Positions 1-10,331 are shown, counted from the stretch's first letter. The stretch is 64,000 bases of DNA from Brucella pituitosa (GCF_003049685.1 NZ_PYSY02000002.1:558001-622000); one strand, 5' to 3'. Notes: a model not told the origin generated them from the letters alone. Numbers and translations are program-made.

Positions 1-2138
1 AGCATATCGCCCTGACCAAGAAGCTGTTCTGCGCCCATTTCACCAAGGATCGTACGGCTGTCGATCTTAGACGTAACCTGGAACGAGATACGGGTTGGGA
101 AGTTGGCCTTGATCGTGCCGGTAATAACATCGACCGAAGGACGCTGCGTCGCCATGATGAGGTGGATACCAGCAGCACGCGCCATCTGTGCAAGACGCTG
201 TACGGCACCTTCGATATCCTTGCCAGCAACCATCATCAGGTCGGCCATTTCGTCGATGATAACGACGATATACGGCATTGGCGTCAGGTCGAGTTCTTCC
301 TGAACGTAAGTTGGCTCACCGGTTTCCTTGTCAAAGCCGGACTGGACCGTGCACATCACGGTTTCACCCTTGCCCTTGGCGGATGCGGCACGCTGATTGA
401 AACCTTCGATGTTGCGCACGCCAAGACGTGCCATCTTGCGATAGCGATCTTCCATCTCGCGCACGGCCCATTTCAGAGCCACAACAGCCTTCTTCGGGTC
501 GGTAACAACTGGCGTCAGAAGGTGTGGAATACCATCATAGATGGAGAGTTCCAGCATCTTTGGATCGACCATGATCAGGCGGCATTCTTCCGGCTTGAAG
601 CGGTAGAGCAGCGACAGGATCATCGTGTTGATGGCAACCGACTTACCGGAACCAGTGGTGCCGGCAACGAGCAGATGAGGCATCTTAGCCAGTTCTGCAA
701 TGATCGGCTCGCCGCCGATGCCTTTACCGAGGCAAAGTGGCAGACGATAGTTCGAGGATTCGAACGTACGAGAGTCGATCATCTCACGGAGATAAACCGT
801 TTCGCGATTGGCATTCGGCAGTTCAATACCGATGACATTGCGACCCGGAACGACGGCGACGCGAGCCGACAATGCCGACATCGAACGGGCAATATCATCA
901 GCAAGACCAATGACACGGGAAGACTTCACACCCGGTGCAGGTTCAAATTCATAGAGCGTAACGACCGGGCCGGGGCGAACATGAATGATCTCGCCACGCA
1001 CGCCAAAATCTTCCAGCACGCTTTCAAGAAGGCCAGCACTGCGTTCAAGCATTTCCTGCGTGATCACATTGCCTTCAAGCGATGGCGGCTCCTGAAGCAG
1101 ATCACGCGGCGGAAACTCATAGTCGCCATGCATAACGACCGCCTCTGTCCGGGGGAGGGGCTGAGGCTGATAAAGCGCAATAGAAGGCGCTGCTTTCGCT
1201 GGAACAGGAGCAGCAACTGGCGCTGGCTGTTCTACTTCTTCAACAATCTGTTCTTCGACAACATCGAGAACCACGTCGGCTTCGACAGATTCTTCAACTG
1301 CCGCTACGATTTCTTCAACCTTCGGTGCCGCCGCTTCAACTGCTGGTGTTGCAAGTGCTTCAACCTGAACGGCAACAGGTTCAGGTACGACCGGTGCTTC
1401 AACCTTTACCTCTGCTACAGGCGTAACAATGGGCCGTGGCGCAGGTTCGGTGACGACTGGCTGCGCAATCGCGACAACTGGAGTCTCTTCAACTTTCTGC
1501 TTGTTCCACTCGACAGTGCGGAACTGCGCAATGATGGATTCAACCGTTGGAACAGGACGCTTTGGTGTCTCTGCGACGACAGCGGCAACTGGCTGCGCCG
1601 GGGCTGAATCGAAATCGAAGCTTTCCCAGAATGCGAAATCCGACAGATGGGCGAATGCGGAAACAGCTGCATTGCTGATCGGTTCAGCATGCACCGTTAC
1701 CGCAACCTGCACGGGTGCAACTTCAATCGGCTGCACAACGGGCGGCTGCGCGATGGGGGCAACAACGGCGGCCGTCACAACTGGTGGCACAGGTGCGACA
1801 GGCGTGCGAACCATATTTTGGGACACGGATTGCTGAAGAGCAGCGACAGCCATCGGCTGGGCTTCTGCGACCTTCGCAACCTCGGCAGGAGAGGTCTCTG
1901 GAGCGGCTGTCTTGGTACGACCGTTGATATCCGGCAGATCTTCGCCACGGCGCCGAACGAGTTCAACCTCCGGGGTACGGGTAAAGCGTACATTTGCCCC
2001 CAGCGCGAAATGCGCCTTCCATGCTCCGTCCGAATCCGGTGAATGCGCTCCCAACGGGTCGCGTTGCGGCTTCTGCTCGGAAGCAGTTTCTGCACGATTA
2101 CCATTAGTATGGGGAAAATTTTCTCTCAAATTACGCAT
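1..2138 (-). CDS. ftsK: FtsK/SpoIIIE-type DNA translocase, soluble paralogue (3' end outside window)
   Basis: This is a hexameric ATP-driven DNA pump that moves chromosome ends near the division site. The reading frame is open from an ATG at 2138 to base 1, about 712 residues. Residues 1 to about 300 are an Ala/Pro/Val-rich, low-complexity linker. The Walker A motif GTTGSGKS lies near residue 499 and a Walker B-like stretch [12 protein letters not shown] near residue 620, followed by [13 protein letters not shown], which is diagnostic of FtsK. The N-terminus has no transmembrane helices, and an in-frame stop about 35 bases upstream rules out a membrane domain. It is therefore a second, unanchored FtsK rather than the classical one. 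The gamma DNA-reading domain would lie beyond the window edge. Confidence 0.93.
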   Translation of the reverse strand, partial: MRNLRENFPHTNGNRAETASEQKPQRDPLGAHSPDSDGAWKAHFALGANVRFTRTPEVELVRRRGEDLPDINGRTKTAAPETSPAEVAKVAEAQPMAVAALQQSVSQNMVRTPVAPVPPVVTAAVVAPIAQPPVVQPIEVAPVQVAVTVHAEPISNAAVSAFAHLSDFAFWESFDFDSAPAQPVAAVVAETPKRPVPTVESIIAQFRTVEWNKQKVEETPVVAIAQPVVTEPAPRPIVTPVAEVKVEAPVVPEPVAVQVEALATPAVEAAAPKVEEIVAAVEESVEADVVLDVVEEQIVEEVEQPAPVAAPVPAKAAPSIALYQPQPLPRTEAVVMHGDYEFPPRDLLQEPPSLEGNVITQEMLERSAGLLESVLEDFGVRGEIIHVRPGPVVTLYEFEPAPGVKSSRVIGLADDIARSMSALSARVAVVPGRNVIGIELPNANRETVYLREMIDSRTFESSNYRLPLCLGKGIGGEPIIAELAKMPHLLVAGTTGSGKSVAINTMILSLLYRFKPEECRLIMVDPKMLELSIYDGIPHLLTPVVTDPKKAVVALKWAVREMEDRYRKMARLGVRNIEGFNQRAASAKGKGETVMCTVQSGFDKETGEPTYVQEELDLTPMPYIVVIIDEMADLMMVAGKDIEGAVQRLAQMARAAGIHLIMATQRPSVDVITGTIKANFPTRISFQVTSKIDSRTILGEMGAEQLLGQGDM

Positions 2139-2653
2139 GATACCTGAACCATAGATATGTCGCCCGAATGAGCCTTAGTAATAAAAAATGAAGGTTAACA
2201 ACCCCCTTCACAATTCACTCAAAACCGACAAATTTCTTAGACGTGATCAGCCACAAGACAACCTTAAAATCGAATAACAATTCTATATTATTATTAAATA
2301 ACAAATAGATATAAAGTTTTCATAATTTAAACCATTAGGATTACGCCAGCGCACGACAAGGTTTACAGTTGCGGTAGCGATTGAATGCGGGCGCCACCCT
2401 GAGACTCATTGTGCCGCCATCCGTTCGAGTCGTTCGCTGGTAAGCAGTATCCATTCTGTAACAAATGCCGAGTTGGAAGCTACATTCTGCATCGAAGCGC
2501 TTTGAGAGTGTCATGAAAGTCGCACCGACACATTACTTATGCTCACTTTAAGCAAAAGCGGGGATTTTCTCAGAGCTCTCATTGACAGATGCCATTCGGA
2601 GGCGCAGCAAAAGCACCGTAGAATTTCGGCCGGAAAGAGGGGATCAGCGCGGC
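2139..2653. other. Intergenic region between divergent ftsK and MFS gene
   Basis: About 515 bases without a convincing gene. The part from 2190 to 2340 is very AT-rich and probably carries promoters for one or both divergent genes. I see no convincing -35/-10 pair, RNA gene or repeat in it. A TTG codon at 2582 is in frame with the MFS gene but gives a charged, unconserved-looking extension. Confidence 0.6.
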
Positions 2654-3964
2654 ATGAAAGTTACTATCGAACAAACGCTCGATCAGGCCGGAGCAGGCCC
2701 ATTCCAGCGTAACCTTCTCGGCGTATTTGGACTGGTCTGGGCTGCGGATGCCATGCAGGTACTGGCTGTGGGTTTCACCGCCGCTTCAATTGCAATGACT
2801 TTCGGCTTAACTGTCCCGCAAGCCCTGCAGACCGGAACACTGTTCTTTCTGGGGATGCTGATAGGTGCCGCGCTCTTCGGCAGACTCGCTGATAAATATG
2901 GCCGCCGTCGCGTGCTTCTCATCACCGTTGCCTGCGATGCCGTGTTCGGCCTGCTATCAGCTTTCTCTCCCAATTTTGCCATTCTGCTTGGCCTGCGCTT
3001 TCTGACAGGCATCGCGGTTGGCGGCACCTTGCCCGTTGATTATGCAATGATGGCCGAATTCCTCCCGTCCAAGAATCGCGGCCGCTGGCTGGTGATGCTT
3101 GAAGGTTTCTGGGCCGTCGGAACCGTCATCATCGCGTTGGCCGCATGGGCCGCAAGCCTTGCAGGCGTTGCAGACGCGTGGCGCTATATCTTTGTCGTCA
3201 CTGCTGCACCCGCTTTAATTGGCATCTGGCTGCGTTTCTGGGTACCAGAATCGCCAATGCATCTGCTCAAAACAGGTCAGAGCAAAGAAGCAAAGGCTGT
3301 TATGAATCGCGTCCTTCGCAAAAACGGCAAAACTGAACTGCCGCCCAAAGCAATGCTTGAAGCACCGCTTCTCATTACCAATGAAAGGCTGTTATCGCCC
3401 AACTTGCGTCAGCGCACGCTAACCACCCTGGCAATCTGGTTTCTTGTATCAGTCTCCTATTACGGAATTTTTACATGGATCCCGGCAAAGCTTGCCGGTG
3501 ACGGCTTCGGTTTCGTGCGCGGATATGGCTTTCTGGTGATCGTCGCTCTGGCGCAATTACCGGGCTATGCGCTTGCAGCCTATGGCGTCGAAGCATGGGG
3601 GCGCAAGAAGACGCTGATCAGCTTTCTCTTCATCAGTGCGGCGGCCTGCGCACTCTTCACCGTTGCGGGCAGCTCGACCCTGGTTGGCGCTTCAATCCTG
3701 ATCATGAGCTTTGCTCTGCTTGGTACGTGGGGCGCGCTTTATGCCTTTACGCCTGAGCTTTATCCAACAGCATTGCGTGCAAGCGGGATGGGTGCAGCAG
3801 GCGCTATGGCTCGCCTTGGCGGCTTACTCGCACCGTCTGCCCTCGCTTTGGTTATCAGCCAAAGCTTCAATATGGCGGTGGCGATGTTTGCAGGGTTGCT
3901 GGCATTGGCTGGGATCATCGCGTTCTTCATCAATGTGGAAACGCGTGACAAGGCACTGAACTGA
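2654..3964 (+). CDS. Major facilitator superfamily transporter
   Basis: Inner-membrane secondary transporter of 436 residues with about 12 hydrophobic segments in two six-helix halves. The MFS signature GRLADKYGRRR lies between helices 2 and 3, and PESPMHLL follows helix 6, as in sugar porter, NiaP and aromatic-acid symporter relatives. The ATG at 2654 is preferred because the protein then begins MKVTIEQTLD and an AGAGGGG purine stretch lies upstream. A TTG start at 2582 would add 24 charged residues. The gene stands alone, divergent from ftsK and convergent with rhaK across a shared terminator. The substrate cannot be assigned; being next to the rhamnose locus does not make it a rhamnose carrier, because that locus has its own ABC importer. 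Confidence 0.88.
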   Translation: MKVTIEQTLDQAGAGPFQRNLLGVFGLVWAADAMQVLAVGFTAASIAMTFGLTVPQALQTGTLFFLGMLIGAALFGRLADKYGRRRVLLITVACDAVFGLLSAFSPNFAILLGLRFLTGIAVGGTLPVDYAMMAEFLPSKNRGRWLVMLEGFWAVGTVIIALAAWAASLAGVADAWRYIFVVTAAPALIGIWLRFWVPESPMHLLKTGQSKEAKAVMNRVLRKNGKTELPPKAMLEAPLLITNERLLSPNLRQRTLTTLAIWFLVSVSYYGIFTWIPAKLAGDGFGFVRGYGFLVIVALAQLPGYALAAYGVEAWGRKKTLISFLFISAAACALFTVAGSSTLVGASILIMSFALLGTWGALYAFTPELYPTALRASGMGAAGAMARLGGLLAPSALALVISQSFNMAVAMFAGLLALAGIIAFFINVETRDKALN

Positions 3965-3973
3965 TAAATGAAT

Positions 3974-4001
3974 GCCCGGATTTCAGATGTGAAATCCGGG
4001 C
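3974..4001. terminator. Bidirectional intrinsic terminator between MFS gene and rhaK
   Basis: A perfect 12-bp stem (gcccggatttca at 3974-3985 pairing with 3990-4001) closes a 4-base loop. It sits in the 54-base gap between two convergent stop codons, with T-rich sequence on the right, so it can serve both directions. Confidence 0.88.
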
Positions 4002-4018
4002 TCTCTTTATTAAGTTTA

Positions 4019-5380
4019 TTAATTAGCTAGACTTACCCATTGTTTTTTATAATCTTTATATCGATCATAATCAGCTGAATATCTTTGATTTTGCATCACC
4101 GGAATTGCAGCTCCGGCTAATAGTCCTGCACCTGATGCCGTTCCAGTCGAACCCGAAACAGCAATCACTTCCCGCTCTGAAAATCCGGCCAATGCTGAGA
4201 GATAAAAACTGTTTGCTGCAAATGGTCCTTCGACAAGAATTGGCCCGTCCGCACCCAACAGATCGAGACAGGCTTCCGTCATCAGTGCCGCATAAAGGCA
4301 AGCCGTCACATAACGCGCTTCCGAGCTGGCGCCTTCTGTATTAACCCAGCGCAGACTTCTATCCGGGTAAGGACCGCAGCCGGGAACAACCGATGGCAGC
4401 GCCATGATGCCACGCTTCAGAACCTCATCAAGTATTCCGGTACGCTCACTCAATGAAGGTGCATCAAGACCCTCGGTCATCAGGTCGAATTCCCGCCCAC
4501 CCATATAGCGTGCAGATGGAACCGCACGGCCATAGGCGTCAACATTAGCCAGCGTATCACGTTTTGGGTCGAGGCCATTCAGATCACCGCCCACCGCAAA
4601 GCTCACCACCCAGGTGCCGGTAGAGACGACCGAAAACGGTGGCTTATGATCCAAGAGGTGCGCCAGCAGCGACGCATTGGAATCGTGAATGCCGCAGTGA
4701 ACCTGCACAAAATTTGACAATCCTATTTCATCGGCGAGTTCCGGGCGTAGCACCCCAAGTGCATCAAATGCGGATCGCAAAGGGGGAAACTTGCCTTCAA
4801 GGCTCAGACTTTCGACCAGCGAAGAATAGGTGCCACTCTTCGGACACCACAGATCAGTGTGGCAACCGAGCGACGTGACTTCAACGGAAGCAATGCCGGT
4901 AAGCCGATATGCCCAATATTGCGGATAGGTCAGAATGAGGTGCACGTCGGCAAAATCATCCGGAAATTCCGTTTTCAGATAATGAAGCTGCGCGCCGACA
5001 TTAAGCCCAAGCGATAATACCGGTGAGAAGGTTTCATCAAAAGGTGGTTTGATACGCGCATAAGCTGCGCGAATTTCAGGCCCGTAGTCATGCTCGTAGT
5101 CAAGCACCGGCATGGCGAGTTCGCCATTCTTGTCTAGCAGGGCAACACTCGCACCGTGAGTCGTTATCGATATGGCGTCAAAGCCCGGTTCTCTCGCAAA
5201 GGCTTTCAGACTATGGAGAAAAAAGCTCCATAAGGCCTCAATGTCATAATGCGGATAGGGACCATCGCGTCGTACTGTGTTTGGTATACGTTGAACGGCG
5301 ATCTCTTCTCCCGTTTCGGCGTTCAAAAGAACAGTCTTGGCATTGGTTTTGCCAATATCGAGAATGGCAATGCGCTTCAT
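4019..5380 (-). CDS. rhaK: L-rhamnulose kinase, FGGY family
   Basis: Cytoplasmic sugar kinase of 453 residues that should phosphorylate L-rhamnulose to rhamnulose 1-phosphate. The N-terminus [19 protein letters not shown] is the FGGY/actin-fold phosphate-1 loop. Further sugar-kinase motifs are [12 protein letters not shown] and [11 protein letters not shown], and the C-terminus has [17 protein letters not shown]. It is the last gene of rhaSTPQUK, and its ATG overlaps the rhaU stop by 4 bases. In Rhizobium leguminosarum the orthologous kinase is also needed for activity of the rhamnose ABC importer; that is established there and only inferred here. Transcription ends at the hairpin just downstream. 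Confidence 0.9.
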   Translation of the reverse strand: MKRIAILDIGKTNAKTVLLNAETGEEIAVQRIPNTVRRDGPYPHYDIEALWSFFLHSLKAFAREPGFDAISITTHGASVALLDKNGELAMPVLDYEHDYGPEIRAAYARIKPPFDETFSPVLSLGLNVGAQLHYLKTEFPDDFADVHLILTYPQYWAYRLTGIASVEVTSLGCHTDLWCPKSGTYSSLVESLSLEGKFPPLRSAFDALGVLRPELADEIGLSNFVQVHCGIHDSNASLLAHLLDHKPPFSVVSTGTWVVSFAVGGDLNGLDPKRDTLANVDAYGRAVPSARYMGGREFDLMTEGLDAPSLSERTGILDEVLKRGIMALPSVVPGCGPYPDRSLRWVNTEGASSEARYVTACLYAALMTEACLDLLGADGPILVEGPFAANSFYLSALAGFSEREVIAVSGSTGTASGAGLLAGAAIPVMQNQRYSADYDRYKDYKKQWVSLAN

Positions 5381-5697
5381 GGCATATGAAATACGGGTTT
5401 GAGGTCTGAGGAGATCGGCGAATTATCTGGATTGGTTTCCATGATGTCCGCCATATGCGCCCACCACTTTTTCATCACAGGATGATCGGGCAGGGCGGCC
5501 ATGTCATGCGACTTCGTGCGCGTGAGAACCCCAAACAGAATATCCGTTTCCTCATCCAGCCATATTGAATAATCAGACACGCCCGCCTCATGCAGAAGAC
5601 CAACAAGTTCAGGCCAGATTTCGTCGTGGCGGCGTCGATACTCAGCCTCCATACCGGGATGAAGCTGCATCCGGAAAGCATGGCGCTCCGTCGTCAT
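5377..5697 (-). CDS. rhaU: L-rhamnose mutarotase
   Basis: Small cytoplasmic enzyme of 106 residues that interconverts the alpha and beta anomers of L-rhamnose, supplying the isomerase. It has the usual length and hallmark stretches of the RhaM/RhaU family: [20 protein letters not shown] near the N-terminus, then [15 protein letters not shown] and [12 protein letters not shown]. It overlaps both neighbours by 4 bases (ATGA), which fits translational coupling within the operon. In E. coli the same enzyme is called rhaM; rhizobial loci use rhaU. Confidence 0.93.
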   Translation of the reverse strand: MTTERHAFRMQLHPGMEAEYRRRHDEIWPELVGLLHEAGVSDYSIWLDEETDILFGVLTRTKSHDMAALPDHPVMKKWWAHMADIMETNPDNSPISSDLKPVFHMP

Positions 5698-6695
5698 GTT
5701 CTGTGCCTCGCCTTGATTTTGCGCCCAAGGATTGGAAGCGAAATGGTAATGATCAGCAAAAGGCCGATAAAGATCGACATCACAATGCCCGGCACATTGA
5801 GAAGTCCAAGCCCAAAGGTCACAAGTCCCATAACGAAGGCGGCGATCACCACACCGATGATGCTGCCTGCGCCGCCCAGGATCGACACACCGCCAAGAAC
5901 CACCATTGTCACCACCTCAAGTTCCCATCCCTGAGCAATCGACGGGCGAGTGGAGCCAAGGCGGGACGTAAGGCAGACAGCTGCAATGCCGCTCATGATT
6001 CCGGTCAGCAAAAACAGAGTGAATTTCATCCGCTCTACCGGAATGCCGGAAAACCGCGCTGCAAACTCATTGTTGCCGATGGCATAAATCCGGCGACCAA
6101 AGCTGGTGCAATGGAGAAGCACGCCGAAAATAATGGCGGCAACAATGAACAGCACAAATTCAAATGAGAAAACCCAGAAGACATAGCCCTGTCCGAAATA
6201 GGCAAAGCTTGCCGGGTAGCCGCCATAGGCTTTATCGCCAAGCACAATATAAGAAATGCCGCGAAAGAGGCTCATAGTACCGATGGTGACAACAATGGAG
6301 GGGAGTTTCAGCCCCGCAACAAGACCACCATTAATCGCTCCACAGACAAGACCAGTGCCAATACCGATTAGGACCAATCCGGGCGTACCGACGCCCATCT
6401 GTGCTGCGGCTCCCATCGCTGTGGACGCCAGTGCGATAATCGCCGCTACCGACAGATCGATCTCACCGGAAATGATCAAGAGCGTCATGGCAAAAGCGAT
6501 GAGTGCTTTTTCCGTGAAATTGAAAGTCGCGTCCGACAAGTTCCACGCATTGAGGAAAAACGGCGAGGCGAACGCATTTGCAATGAAGATCGCAATCGCA
6601 ACACCAAGCAGCAGCATTTCCCAACTGGCGAACAGGCGGGTATACGAGGTTCCCAGCCGATCAGGAATTTGGCGGCGTTCGGTTATGTCGCTCAC
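5694..6695 (-). CDS. rhaQ: Rhamnose ABC transporter permease, second subunit
   Basis: Inner-membrane permease of 333 residues of the RbsC/BPD_transp_2 family, with about eight to ten hydrophobic helices. A conserved [17 protein letters not shown] segment follows helix 2, and [14 protein letters not shown] is the carbohydrate-permease signature near the C-terminus. It pairs with RhaP to form the membrane channel served by RhaT and RhaS. Its start overlaps the rhaP stop, and its stop overlaps the rhaU start, by 4 bases each. The order of the P and Q names follows the R. leguminosarum locus. Confidence 0.9.
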   Translation of the reverse strand: MSDITERRQIPDRLGTSYTRLFASWEMLLLGVAIAIFIANAFASPFFLNAWNLSDATFNFTEKALIAFAMTLLIISGEIDLSVAAIIALASTAMGAAAQMGVGTPGLVLIGIGTGLVCGAINGGLVAGLKLPSIVVTIGTMSLFRGISYIVLGDKAYGGYPASFAYFGQGYVFWVFSFEFVLFIVAAIIFGVLLHCTSFGRRIYAIGNNEFAARFSGIPVERMKFTLFLLTGIMSGIAAVCLTSRLGSTRPSIAQGWELEVVTMVVLGGVSILGGAGSIIGVVIAAFVMGLVTFGLGLLNVPGIVMSIFIGLLLIITISLPILGRKIKARHRT

Positions 6696-7696
6696 GCTGC
6701 TGGCTCCTCATAAGTCTTTGCGGCTTTCTCACGCAAAATGATGCGTCCACCGCGCTTTTCCTGTCGTGCATTGAAGATTACTGCTGCGATGATCACCGCT
6801 CCGGAAATCGCCATCTGCCAGAATGGAGAAATGTTGATGACGGGCAGGGCGTTCTTGATGACGCCAAGAAACAACGCGCCGAGCACCGCACCAACTGCTG
6901 TACCGATGCCGCCCACAATGGAAATACCACCAATGACACAGGCTGCGACACTGTCGAGTTCAAACCCGTTGGCGATATCGACATAGGCAACCGCATAGCG
7001 CGACACCCACAGGTATCCGCAAAGCCCGGCCAGCGAACCAGAGAGTACAAAAGCCAGAAAGCGTGTGCGCCCGACATCAATTCCTGCATAGACTGCTGCT
7101 GTGGGATTGCCGCCGGATGCATAAAGCGCGCGCCCGAAGAAACTGCGCGTCAGCAACACAAAGACCAGCGCAACAATTACAATAGCCGTCCAGCCAAGCA
7201 GAGGCAGACCGAGGAAAATCGTGCGCGGTGTATTCAGAAACGGTGCCGTCATCTGATGTGCATTCACCCATGCACCGCCAGAAAGCACAAAGGCCATGCC
7301 GCGATAGATTGTGAGTGTGCCAAGCGTGACAACAATCGCCGGAATATCGAGTTTCCAGACGAGGATACCGTTGATTGCGCCGAGGATCGCACCGATACCA
7401 ATCGCGGTTATGATCAACAGGATCAGCGGCAGATCCGGGAAGTTGGCATTGAGCATTGCCACAGCCATGCCGGTAAAAGCGAGGTTGGCTGCAACGGAAA
7501 GATCAATGGACTTGGTGAGAATGACCGACATCTGGCCCAGTGCCAGAATGATCAGAATCGATGTGTCATTGAAGATATTCGCGAGATTGCTCGGGGACGC
7601 AAAACCTGGCGCGCGCAACGAGAACAGCCCGATCATGACCACAATAATGACCAGGAGCAGGAGTTCGCGCTGTTTGAGAAGCTGTTTCATGTTCAC
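6692..7696 (-). CDS. rhaP: Rhamnose ABC transporter permease, first subunit
   Basis: Inner-membrane permease of 334 residues, a paralogue of the adjacent RhaQ. The segment LTKSIDLSVAANLAFTGMAVA and the signature GGISIVGGIGTAVGA place it in the RbsC-like sugar permease family. It starts MNMKQLLKQRELLLL, with hydrophobic segments throughout and a basic tail EKRGGRIILREKAAK facing the cytoplasm. ATGA overlaps join it to rhaT upstream and rhaQ downstream. It should carry L-rhamnose across the inner membrane as half of a heterodimeric channel. Confidence 0.9.
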   Translation of the reverse strand: MNMKQLLKQRELLLLVIIVVMIGLFSLRAPGFASPSNLANIFNDTSILIILALGQMSVILTKSIDLSVAANLAFTGMAVAMLNANFPDLPLILLIITAIGIGAILGAINGILVWKLDIPAIVVTLGTLTIYRGMAFVLSGGAWVNAHQMTAPFLNTPRTIFLGLPLLGWTAIVIVALVFVLLTRSFFGRALYASGGNPTAAVYAGIDVGRTRFLAFVLSGSLAGLCGYLWVSRYAVAYVDIANGFELDSVAACVIGGISIVGGIGTAVGAVLGALFLGVIKNALPVINISPFWQMAISGAVIIAAVIFNARQEKRGGRIILREKAAKTYEEPAA

Positions 7697-9246
7697 TCCG
7701 CATTTCCCGTGGCAGCACGCACCAGCACTTCCGCATCCAGCCCTGCGCGATCGAAAATGCCTTCCACCAGACCTTCGCGCATGACCATGACGCGATCCGA
7801 CATGCCAATGATTTCAGGCAGTTCTGATGAAATCATAATGATGCTGAGACCCTCGGCGGCAAGTTCGCTGATAAATTCATGAACGGCTGCCTTGGAGCCA
7901 ATATCGATGCCTTTGGTCGGCTCATCGAGAATGATGACCTTTGGATTGGTGGCAAGCCATTTGCCAATAACGACCTTCTGCTGATTTCCACCCGAAAGCG
8001 TTCCGACAGGTACGGAAAGTGCTGCAGCGCGGAGATCAAAACGTTCGGCATATTTGCGCGCCAGCTTGAACTCTTCTGCCATGCGCAAAAATCCATTGCG
8101 CGAGGTGCGTCCAAGCGAGGGTAGGGAAACGTTCTGGAAAATTGGCATTTGCAAAACCGCGCCATGACGCCCGCGTTCTTCAGGAACATAGACAATGCCA
8201 TGTGCAATGGCTTCACCGGAGCGGCGTATTCTGATTTCCTTGTCCTCTAAGATAACCCGCCCCTCAGACGGTGTCGTCATACCGAACAATGATTGCGCGA
8301 ACTCTGAGCGACCTGCACCGACAAGTCCGTAAATGCCAAATATTTCACCCCGTCGCAGTTCAAAAGATATGTCGCGAAACTCAGTCGGATGGGAATAGTT
8401 TTCCACTTTTAGCACCGTATCGCCGAGCGAAACGTCCTGCTTGGGAAAAGCTTTCTCCACGGAACGCCCGACCATCAGCCGGACGATTTCTTTCTCATTC
8501 ATTTCTGAGAGAAGTCCGTGTCCAACCGCACAACCATCGCGGAAGACCGCATAATGATCGGCGATCTCATAAACTTCATCAAACTTGTGACTGATAAACA
8601 GGATCGCTTTGCCCTGCTTCTTCAAACGCTCGACGATCCGAAAGAGATCGTCGACTTCCTTGCGTGAGAGTGCCGCCGTTGGCTCATCCATGATAACAAT
8701 CTGCGCATCAACGGAAAGGGCGCGCGCGATGGCCACCAGATGCCGCTGCGCAATCGAAAGCTCTTTGAGCTTGATGCGTGCATCAACCGTGATTTCCAGC
8801 GAAGAGAGCAGGGCCTGTGCCCGCGCATAAACGGCATTCCAACTCACAAAACCAAGTTTTGTGCGGGGCGCATGACCGAGATAGATATTTTCACCGACGG
8901 ATAATTCGTCGAAAAGCACGGTTTCCTGATGAATTGCTGTTACGCCTGCATTGGTCGCATCCTGTGCGGTCGCAAAATGCAATGCTTTGCCGCCGATAAA
9001 GATTTCGCCTTCATCGGGCTGGTAGATCCCGGTCAGGATTTTAACGAGGGTGGATTTGCCTGCACCATTTTCGCCAATGAGTGCAGTTACCTTGCCGGGG
9101 TAAAGGGCAATATTGACATTATCGAGTGCACGGACGCCGGGAAATGTCTTGGCAATGCCACGCATTTCCAGCAACGGTTGAACCGTTCCGTCAGCAGGCC
9201 CCGCAGACAAGGTAGATTGCCCGCTTTTTTGCAAAGCTGCATTCAT
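7693..9246 (-). CDS. rhaT: Rhamnose ABC transporter ATPase, two fused nucleotide-binding domains
   Basis: Sugar-type ATPase of 517 residues (RbsA/MglA class) that energises L-rhamnose import. The first domain has Walker A GENGAGKS at residues 58-65, Walker B IVIMDEPTAAL and a degenerate signature LSIAQ. The second has a degenerate Walker A GLVGAGRS, but an intact signature LSGGNQQK and Walker B VIILDEPTKGID. This split of intact and degenerate motifs is normal for the family. The stop overlaps the rhaP start by 4 bases. An 89-base gap with a stem-loop separates it from rhaS upstream. This is the rhizobial RhaT, unrelated to the E. coli RhaT symporter. Confidence 0.93.
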   Translation of the reverse strand: MNAALQKSGQSTLSAGPADGTVQPLLEMRGIAKTFPGVRALDNVNIALYPGKVTALIGENGAGKSTLVKILTGIYQPDEGEIFIGGKALHFATAQDATNAGVTAIHQETVLFDELSVGENIYLGHAPRTKLGFVSWNAVYARAQALLSSLEITVDARIKLKELSIAQRHLVAIARALSVDAQIVIMDEPTAALSRKEVDDLFRIVERLKKQGKAILFISHKFDEVYEIADHYAVFRDGCAVGHGLLSEMNEKEIVRLMVGRSVEKAFPKQDVSLGDTVLKVENYSHPTEFRDISFELRRGEIFGIYGLVGAGRSEFAQSLFGMTTPSEGRVILEDKEIRIRRSGEAIAHGIVYVPEERGRHGAVLQMPIFQNVSLPSLGRTSRNGFLRMAEEFKLARKYAERFDLRAAALSVPVGTLSGGNQQKVVIGKWLATNPKVIILDEPTKGIDIGSKAAVHEFISELAAEGLSIIMISSELPEIIGMSDRVMVMREGLVEGIFDRAGLDAEVLVRAATGNAE

Positions 9247-9279
9247 CGGAAATACCTGAAATGAAAATCGGAAGATGAT

Positions 9280-9308
9280 GGCGGTGTTGGGCGCTCCCCT
9301 ACACCGCC
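9280..9308 (-). terminator. Stem-loop between rhaS and rhaT (attenuator or mRNA stabiliser)
   Basis: An 8-bp GC-rich stem (ggcggtgt at 9280-9287 with acaccgcc at 9301-9308) encloses a 13-base loop just downstream of the rhaS stop. There is no strong U-run, so partial termination or protection of the rhaS mRNA end is more likely than full termination. This would give more binding protein than permease. Confidence 0.55.
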
Positions 9309-9335
9309 AGCCTCATTCAAAGTCTCAATCTGAAA

Positions 9336-10331
9336 TCAGAAGACCTTGGAGAACTCGTCGATGTTCGAAGCATCATAAACGAATGGATCGCTCATCGCCG
9401 CTTCACCGTTTTCACCAATCTTGATCTTGCCCATACGTCCGGCTTCGATTTCCGAACCGGGCTTGCCATCGGCATCACCCTTTACGAGGTGATAGGCAAT
9501 CTGCGTGGCCGAATAGCCAAGGTCGATCGGGTTCCAGATCGCAAATTCCTTGGTCGCGCCCGACTTGATGGCACCAGCCATTTCGGACGGAAGACCAAGG
9601 CCGGTTACATAGACATCGCCGATCTTGCCAGCATCTTTGACTGCCTGCGAGGCCGCAAGTACACCAACGGTGGTCGGAGCGACAATCACCTTCACATTTG
9701 GATTGGAGGTGAGGAGGCCTTGCGCTTCGCGATAGCTCTTATCGGCAAGGTCATCGCCGTAAACGGTGGTTACGAGATTGAGGCCCGGAAAATCCTTGAG
9801 CTGCTTCTTCATCTCGTCAATCCAGATGTTCTGGTTGGTCGAGGTGGTCGTTGCCGACAGGATTGCGAAATCGCCCTTGCCATCTGGCAGATGGTGAGCC
9901 GCAAGCGTCAGACACATCTTGCCGATCAGATCATTGGACGAGGGGTTAAGATGGACAATGCGGCCTTCGGCTGCGACGCCGGAATCCCACGAGATAACCT
10001 TGATGCCACGCTGCGCAGCTTTCTTGAGCGCCGGCACAACAGCATCCGGATCATTGGCTGAGATAGCAATTGCATCTACGCCCTGAGCGATCAGCGAATT
10101 GATGACTTCGATCTGGCCTTCAGCTGTGGTTGTTGTAGGGCCGGTATAGATGACCTCAACGCCACCCAGTTCCTTGGCTGCTTCCTGTGCGCCTTTGTTG
10201 GCAGCTTCAAAGAAGCCATTACCAAGCGATTTTGCAACAAGTGCGATCTTCATATCGGCAGCCTGAGCAGCTGTCGCCATGAAGGCAACGGCCAGCGCTG
10301 TGCCCATTGCCAGTTTCTTGAAAAGTTTCAT
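9336..10331 (-). CDS. rhaS: Rhamnose-binding periplasmic protein
   Basis: Periplasmic solute-binding protein of 331 residues that should capture L-rhamnose for the RhaTPQ importer. A Sec signal peptide is clear: a basic MKLFKK start, a hydrophobic core and a TAAQA/AD cleavage site near residue 24. The mature part is of the Peripla_BP_4 (ribose-binding) class, with DMKIALVAKSLGNGFFEAANKGAQ at its start and GVDAIAISANDPDAVVPALKKA further on. It lies between rhaR (45-base gap) and rhaT. It is a binding protein and not the E. coli activator of the same name. Confidence 0.92.
   Translation of the reverse strand: MKLFKKLAMGTALAVAFMATAAQAADMKIALVAKSLGNGFFEAANKGAQEAAKELGGVEVIYTGPTTTTAEGQIEVINSLIAQGVDAIAISANDPDAVVPALKKAAQRGIKVISWDSGVAAEGRIVHLNPSSNDLIGKMCLTLAAHHLPDGKGDFAILSATTTSTNQNIWIDEMKKQLKDFPGLNLVTTVYGDDLADKSYREAQGLLTSNPNVKVIVAPTTVGVLAASQAVKDAGKIGDVYVTGLGLPSEMAGAIKSGATKEFAIWNPIDLGYSATQIAYHLVKGDADGKPGSEIEAGRMGKIKIGENGEAAMSDPFVYDASNIDEFSKVF

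Noticed and set aside
162-1607. A 481-codon open frame on the plus strand
   Set aside because: It lies opposite ftsK, whose minus-strand frame has Walker A, Walker B and [10 protein letters not shown] motifs. The plus-strand product is Arg/Asn/Trp-rich low-complexity and matches no known protein style.
2582-2653. TTG start for the MFS transporter
   Set aside because: It adds 24 mainly charged residues before the natural N-terminus, without a good ribosome site.
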